DNA of 25,214 nt from JARIHD01 sp035629475 (GTDB lineage Bacteria > Patescibacteriota > Saccharimonadia > Saccharimonadales > UBA4665), in the NCBI GenBank assembly GCA_035629475.1, contig DASPHS010000132.1:1-25214 (forward strand), in the 5' to 3' direction. The notes below the pieces were generated by a model, which worked only from the letters and a program-made list of their open reading frames with translations, ran no database searches and was not told the origin of the DNA. The first letter of the stretch is position 1. Every line of letters begins with the position of its first letter. Shown in pieces: positions 21,181 through 25,214 of the stretch. Made by a program: the position numbers and the translations under genes.

Positions 21181-23967
21181 ATGGATGCACATAAAACTCC
21201 GGGACGCCGCCGCCCTGGTAAAAATGTTTTTACGACAAAAAGCGGCAATACCATCAAATTAAATCGTAGCCTGGGCGAACGGATGAAAGCCAGCCAGGAA
21301 GCAAAGGCCCGCAAGCGCGCGGCCTATTTGAGTACACTGCCCAAGAACCGTTTCAAGCGGATTTTGTATCAGATGCACCCTAAGCGACTCGCCAAATACT
21401 GGTTCAGCCGCGAGGGCGGCATCATGGCCCTCAAAATTACCGGTATCGGTATCGTGGTCGGCTTTTTGCTGTTAGTGGGCGTATTCGCGTACTTCCGCAA
21501 AGACCTACCGAACATTAAGGATATTTCTGGCGATGAGCTGGGCGGTAGCATTACGTACTACGCCCGTGACGGCCAAACGGTGCTCTGGCAGGACTATGAC
21601 GCGGTAAAGCGCATGCCCGTAGCTGGTGATGAAATATCCAAGTACGTAAAGGACGCCACTATTGCCATCGAAGACAAGAACTTCTATAAGCATGGCGCCT
21701 TCGACGTCCAGGGTATTACCCGTGCCGCGGTGCACAACTTCACGAACTCCAGCGGTACGGTAGAGGGTGGTTCAACGATTACTCAGCAGTTAGTAAAGCT
21801 GAACCAAAACTGGACCGAAGACCGGAGCATTACCCGTAAGTTCAAAGAGTTAATCCTGGCCGTTGAATTGGAGCGTGAATACTCCAAGGAAGACATCTTG
21901 AATGGGTACCTCAACATTGCGCCTTACGGTAATGTGCAGTACGGGGTAGAAAGTGCCTCTCAGGACTACTTTGGTAAAAGTGCCAAAGACCTGACGTTGG
22001 CCGAAGCGGCCATGCTCGCGGCCTTGCCGAAGTCGCCTTCCACCTATGCGCCGACCGGTGCCTACTACACTCCTGAAGATATGGTGGGGCGTCAACGCTA
22101 CATTATTGACCAGATGTACAAGCAGAAAATGATCACGAAAGAAGAAGCTGACCAGGCTAAAGCTGTAGACATTATTGCCAGCATCAAGCCGATACAGCCT
22201 AAGTACAGCAACATCAAGGCGCCATACTTCGTACTTGCCGCCAAAGGTGAACTGGAAGACAAATATGGGGACAAGACTGTCCAGCGTGGTGGTTGGAAAG
22301 TTACGACTACTGTCGACATGAAGCTCCAGACACTGGCTGAAGAGCAAGTCACCAAGGGCATACGCCAGATTACCCGCCAGAAGGGCGATACGGCGGCCTT
22401 TGCGGCCATTGACGTCAAGACGGCCCAGATGGTCGCACTTGTTGGTGGCCCTGACTTTAACAATGATGAATACGGTCAGGTGAACTTTGCCCAGGAAGAG
22501 CTTCCTCCCGGTTCAAGTATTAAGCCCTACGACTATGCCGTCATGATTAACGAGACGACTAATACCGGCGCTGGCTCGGTACTATACGACACGCAAGCCG
22601 CACTGCCCGGCTATCCATGTACCGACAAGCGTACGCCCGACGCCAAGGGCGAAAATGGCGGCAACTGTCTGCACGACTACGACAAGCGCTTCCCTGGCCC
22701 GGTCACCATCCGGTATGCCCTGGGCGGCTCCCGTAACGTCCCAGCCGTAAAGGCCATGTTGTCAGCCGTTCCTAACAACACGACTGCATCAGTGAACAAG
22801 ACTATTAGTACTGCCGAAGCTATGGGCTTGAAGAGTGGCTACAAGTGTTATGCTGACGCAGCCCGCACCAAGGAAACCCAGTGTTACGCCTCATCGGCTA
22901 TCGGTGACGGTGCTTACCTGCGCCTCGATGAGCACGTGAACGGCTACGCCACGCTATCCCGCCTGGGTGCCTATGTACCCCAGACATACATCCTGAAAAT
23001 TCAGGATGCCCAGGGCAAAACCATTAACGAATGGAAGCAACCCAAGAGTAAGCAGATCATCAAGCCTGACGCGGCATACATTGTTGATGACATCCTGGCT
23101 GACCCAGACGCCAGTTACCTACGCGCCGACCGAAAGTTCCACCGCTTTAATGGCTGGCACTTCGGCATCAAAACCGGTACAACGAACGACTCCAAGGATG
23201 CCTGGATGATGAGTATGTCTCCCCGCTACGCTGCAGGCGTATGGGCAGGTCACCACACCGGCAACGTAGAGATGACTGGTTCTATGGAAAGCATGACCCA
23301 GCCGATACTCCAGGGCTGGATGCAGGGTGCGCACAAAGACTTGAAGGGCGAGACCTGGACCGCACCGAGTGGTATCAAGAAGATGGATGCCTATGTTATC
23401 CGTGGCAAGATATCGAGCCAAGCCGAAAAGGTTCCAAGCCCGAACCAGGATATCTTCCCTTCCTGGTATCAGCAGCCCAAGGGTGGCGGCGGTTCACAGA
23501 CCATCGACAAAGTATCGAACAAGCTGGCCACTTCTTGTACGCCTGAACTTGCCAAGCAAAGTTCTGGTAACAGTAACGCCAACATCTTCTCGGCTGACAT
23601 CTTCATGGGAACCAAGAGTAGCGCCAACACCAACGAGCAAGACGATGTGCACAAGTGTGACGACGCTCGGCCCGAGCTGACACTGGTTGCGCCTGATACC
23701 TGTAGCTTTACCTGTAACTTTACGGTGACTGTCACGCAGGGTACGCACCCGTTAAGCGGCGGCCAGTTCCCTGGTACTGTTAACCTGATGGTCAATGGCG
23801 CCAAGGTTGCATCACAGGGTGTGAGCGGCTCACCAAGCACCGTTAGCTTTGCCTACACCCCCACCGAGACCGGCACCATAACGGTCGAAGCCCAAGTAAC
23901 CGACAGTGTCCTTTACGATGCTGCCGAGAGCGCTACGGTAACCACTGTAGCATCGGGGAGTCCCTGA
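21181..23967 (+). CDS. Class A penicillin-binding protein (PBP1A type) with C-terminal Ig-like domain
   Basis: Bifunctional peptidoglycan synthase, 928 aa. A basic cytoplasmic tail (1-80) precedes one membrane segment (about 84-105). The glycosyltransferase domain (GT51) has the catalytic EDKNFYKHGAFD (Glu164), GGSTITQQLVK, RKFKELILAVELE and YLNIAPYGNVQYGVESASQDYFGK. The transpeptidase has SxxK in GSSIKPYDYA (Ser445, Lys448), SRN (517-519) and KTGTT (664-668). An extra domain of about 95 residues at the C-terminus (from ARPELTLVAPDTC) is an Ig-like beta fold, probably for wall attachment. Paired cysteines (for example YPC and NCLHDY, and CSFTC) suggest disulfides outside the cell. TAAGG lies 7 nt before the ATG. 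The sequence after the stop reads on sensibly in another frame; see findings. Confidence 0.95.
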   Translation: MDAHKTPGRRRPGKNVFTTKSGNTIKLNRSLGERMKASQEAKARKRAAYLSTLPKNRFKRILYQMHPKRLAKYWFSREGGIMALKITGIGIVVGFLLLVGVFAYFRKDLPNIKDISGDELGGSITYYARDGQTVLWQDYDAVKRMPVAGDEISKYVKDATIAIEDKNFYKHGAFDVQGITRAAVHNFTNSSGTVEGGSTITQQLVKLNQNWTEDRSITRKFKELILAVELEREYSKEDILNGYLNIAPYGNVQYGVESASQDYFGKSAKDLTLAEAAMLAALPKSPSTYAPTGAYYTPEDMVGRQRYIIDQMYKQKMITKEEADQAKAVDIIASIKPIQPKYSNIKAPYFVLAAKGELEDKYGDKTVQRGGWKVTTTVDMKLQTLAEEQVTKGIRQITRQKGDTAAFAAIDVKTAQMVALVGGPDFNNDEYGQVNFAQEELPPGSSIKPYDYAVMINETTNTGAGSVLYDTQAALPGYPCTDKRTPDAKGENGGNCLHDYDKRFPGPVTIRYALGGSRNVPAVKAMLSAVPNNTTASVNKTISTAEAMGLKSGYKCYADAARTKETQCYASSAIGDGAYLRLDEHVNGYATLSRLGAYVPQTYILKIQDAQGKTINEWKQPKSKQIIKPDAAYIVDDILADPDASYLRADRKFHRFNGWHFGIKTGTTNDSKDAWMMSMSPRYAAGVWAGHHTGNVEMTGSMESMTQPILQGWMQGAHKDLKGETWTAPSGIKKMDAYVIRGKISSQAEKVPSPNQDIFPSWYQQPKGGGGSQTIDKVSNKLATSCTPELAKQSSGNSNANIFSADIFMGTKSSANTNEQDDVHKCDDARPELTLVAPDTCSFTCNFTVTVTQGTHPLSGGQFPGTVNLMVNGAKVASQGVSGSPSTVSFAYTPTETGTITVEAQVTDSVLYDAAESATVTTVASGSP

Positions 23968-24045
23968 CAACCGTGGCCCTGAACCAGGCAACGGCAATGG
24001 CCCGCGCCGCGGACGACCGTCAATCTTCGACTAAGTCCTAACCAG

Positions 24046-24080
24046 AAAATACACTCCCTAGCAAGGAGTGTATTTTTATT
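24046..24080 (+). terminator. Rho-independent terminator after the PBP1A gene
   Basis: AAAATACACTCC (24046-24057) pairs with GGAGTGTATTTT (24065-24076) across a 7-nt loop, followed by further T residues. It lies about 80 bp past the PBP1A stop. Confidence 0.9.
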
Positions 24081-24146
24081 CCCCCACATCTGTCGCCTCT
24101 GACCTGTCCAGGGATCCAATCGATAGACGGTTCTGTGGCAATAATA

Positions 24147-24171
24147 AAAGCCTCCTTGGGGGGAGGCTTTT
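24147..24171 (-). terminator. Rho-independent terminator after the PIN-TRAM gene
   Basis: AAAAGCCTCC (24147-24156 region) pairs with GGAGGCTTTT (24162-24171) across a 6-nt loop. On the minus strand it is followed by TTTTATTATT, so it best serves the PIN-TRAM gene 19 bp upstream. It is symmetrical enough to work in both directions. Confidence 0.88.
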
Positions 24172-24189
24172 TGAGAGGCACCGATACTG

Positions 24190-25017
24190 CTAGACGATGG
24201 GCCGGCGACGCTTAGCTGTGAAGCGCTGTAGGCGATTGTGGAGCTTGAGACGAGATGTTACCGGCGCAGGTGCTGCCGGCTTCTCGGGCGCGGCCTGAGC
24301 AGGTGCTGCTGGCTTCTGGGGGACTTCCACGTGTTCACGCACCTGGCCGAAGACCATCTTGCCGGCCACCGTTTGGTGCATGCGCATAACGGTTACGGGC
24401 ATTACTTTCCCTACGTGCCGGGCGGCGCCATCAACGACGATCATAGTGCCATCGTCCAGGTAGCCTACGCCCTGGTCACGGTTGCTGCCCTTTTGAATAA
24501 TTTTGATGTTAAGCGTTTCGCCAGGCAGCGCTATAGGGCGCAAGCTCTGAGCCAGCTCATTCACGTTGAGTACGTGGATACCCTCAACAGCTGCCACCTT
24601 GCCCAGGTTGTAATCGGTAGTGTACAGGTGGGCATTGAGCTTCTTGGCGAGCAATACCAGCTTGTCGTCAGTCACCATAGCCTGGGTATAGACGGTACGG
24701 TCGATAACGACGGTGCCGGGAGCGCTGTCTTGCAGCTGGTGGGCAATGTCCAGGCCGAAGCGGGCACGCTCACGCTTGTGGGAGTCGTTTCCGTCAGCCA
24801 GTAGCTGTAACTCACTCAAGATGAACTGCGGTATGATTAGCTCATCGGCAATAAAGCGAGTGTTGACGATCTCCACGATGCGGCCGTCAATCAAAGCGCA
24901 GCTATCAAGAATGAGCTTGCGCTGCCGGCTGAATAGCCCCTTCAGTACGCCGGGTTTTTGACTGACCAGGAACCAGGCGATGAAGATGAGTACAATAAGT
25001 TGCAAAATATCGAGCAT
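24190..25017 (-). CDS. Membrane-anchored PIN-TRAM domain protein (YacL-like)
   Basis: A 275-aa protein with one N-terminal hydrophobic segment (about residues 3-18, LQLIVLIFIAWFLVS). The PIN ribonuclease-type domain (about 34-160) shows the acidic site: Asp38 (LILDSCALIDGR), Glu69 (ILSELQ), Asp117 or 118 (VTDDKL) and Asp135 (YTTDYNL). A TRAM domain follows (about 160-225), with GETLNIKIIQKG, GVGYLDDGTMIVVDGA and VRMHQ-type elements. The tail is Ala/Pro-rich and then strongly basic (RFTAKRRRP). Bacillus YacL has several membrane helices; here only one remains. A role in RNA binding or cleavage at the membrane is likely for the family but not proven. It lies 7 bp after radA and is probably cotranscribed with it. 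Confidence 0.88.
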   Translation of the reverse strand: MLDILQLIVLIFIAWFLVSQKPGVLKGLFSRQRKLILDSCALIDGRIVEIVNTRFIADELIIPQFILSELQLLADGNDSHKRERARFGLDIAHQLQDSAPGTVVIDRTVYTQAMVTDDKLVLLAKKLNAHLYTTDYNLGKVAAVEGIHVLNVNELAQSLRPIALPGETLNIKIIQKGSNRDQGVGYLDDGTMIVVDGAARHVGKVMPVTVMRMHQTVAGKMVFGQVREHVEVPQKPAAPAQAAPEKPAAPAPVTSRLKLHNRLQRFTAKRRRPIV

Positions 25018-25024
25018 TGAGATG

Positions 25025-25214
25025 TTACATATCCTTCTCTAAAAATTGGTTGAGTGCGCTTCGGACGTCGCTGACGCCACTCAGAAAGGTCAGTTTTTTA
25101 CCTGATTTCTGTATCGGGCCGATGGCGGCCTCGAAACCGAGCTTTTTAGCTTCGGCTATGCGCTTCTCCATATGGGGTACATGGCGGACTTCGCCGCTCA
25201 GTCCGACTTCGCCA
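25025..25214 (-). CDS. radA: DNA repair protein RadA, C-terminal end (cut by window edge)
   Basis: The last ~62 codons of a protein that begins beyond the window. The reading frame, ending with TAA at 25025, starts GEVGLSGEVRHVPHMEKR and continues IAEAKKLGFEAAIGP. This is the characteristic C-terminal Lon-like segment of RadA/Sms (consensus GEVGL-GEVR, then EA-KLGF). RadA is a RecA-like helicase that promotes branch migration in recombination. The visible end is typical, with the terminal residues LNQFLEKDM. The PIN-TRAM gene follows directly, an order often seen with radA in bacteria. Confidence 0.9.
   Translation of the reverse strand, partial: GEVGLSGEVRHVPHMEKRIAEAKKLGFEAAIGPIQKSGKKLTFLSGVSDVRSALNQFLEKDM

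Noticed and set aside
1..25214. Alternative code with UGA as Gly or Trp (as in Gracilibacteria or Mycoplasma)
   Set aside because: In-frame TGA acts as a stop in overlapping genes (15975-15977) and no in-frame UGA interrupts any conserved protein.

Overview
The window reads as a gene-dense bacterial chromosome segment of about 50% GC. It carries about 20 protein genes, one tRNA, and no intergenic gap longer than about 230 bp. I saw no insertion sequences, phage genes, CRISPR arrays or rRNA. TGA is used as a real stop codon (for example at 15975-15977 and at the end of the PBP gene), so the code is the standard bacterial one. Compact proteins, an rpoBC unit detached from ribosomal-protein genes, and several divergent core-gene sequences suggest a Patescibacteria/CPR genome, most likely a Saccharibacteria (TM7) relative. 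That placement is inference from gene content and protein character; no phylogeny was run.

Left part, mostly minus strand. rpoC (N-terminal part only) and rpoB form one unit with a strong promoter and a 170-nt leader. Upstream lie a GNAT acetyltransferase, clpP with a perfect CIRCE (HrcA) operator inside its promoter, tig (trigger factor), a 102-aa orphan with a perfect consensus promoter, hisS, and otsA. Proteostasis (tig, clpP, CIRCE) and core transcription dominate here.

Middle part. otsA and otsB start divergently about 55 bp apart and encode the two-step trehalose pathway. otsB is followed by a class IV branched-chain-type aminotransferase. A bidirectional terminator separates these from a minus-strand SPFH/stomatin membrane protein and a Rossmann methyltransferase-like protein. 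The latter is divergent from an unrecognised 293-aa protein. A 19-bp perfect hairpin then separates that plus-strand gene from tRNA-Leu(UAG).

Right part. A minus-strand unit runs tyrS, a class I methyltransferase, recG, a zinc phospholipase C/S1-P1 nuclease-like protein, rsmD, and tRNA-Leu. Divergent from tyrS is a class A penicillin-binding protein (PBP1A) with a C-terminal Ig-like domain. It converges, through two terminators, on a PIN-TRAM protein and the 3' end of radA.

The most notable observations are these: loss of all four zinc-binding cysteines in the RpoC N-terminal zipper domain; the CIRCE operator on clpP; a tyrosyl-tRNA synthetase whose HIGH motif reads TIGN; a cytoplasmic protein that keeps the full His/Asp/Glu ligand pattern of zinc phospholipase C; a hairpin whose stem includes the tRNA CCA end; and repeated signs of leaderless mRNAs. 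I did not find a clear multi-gene novel defence or mobile system.
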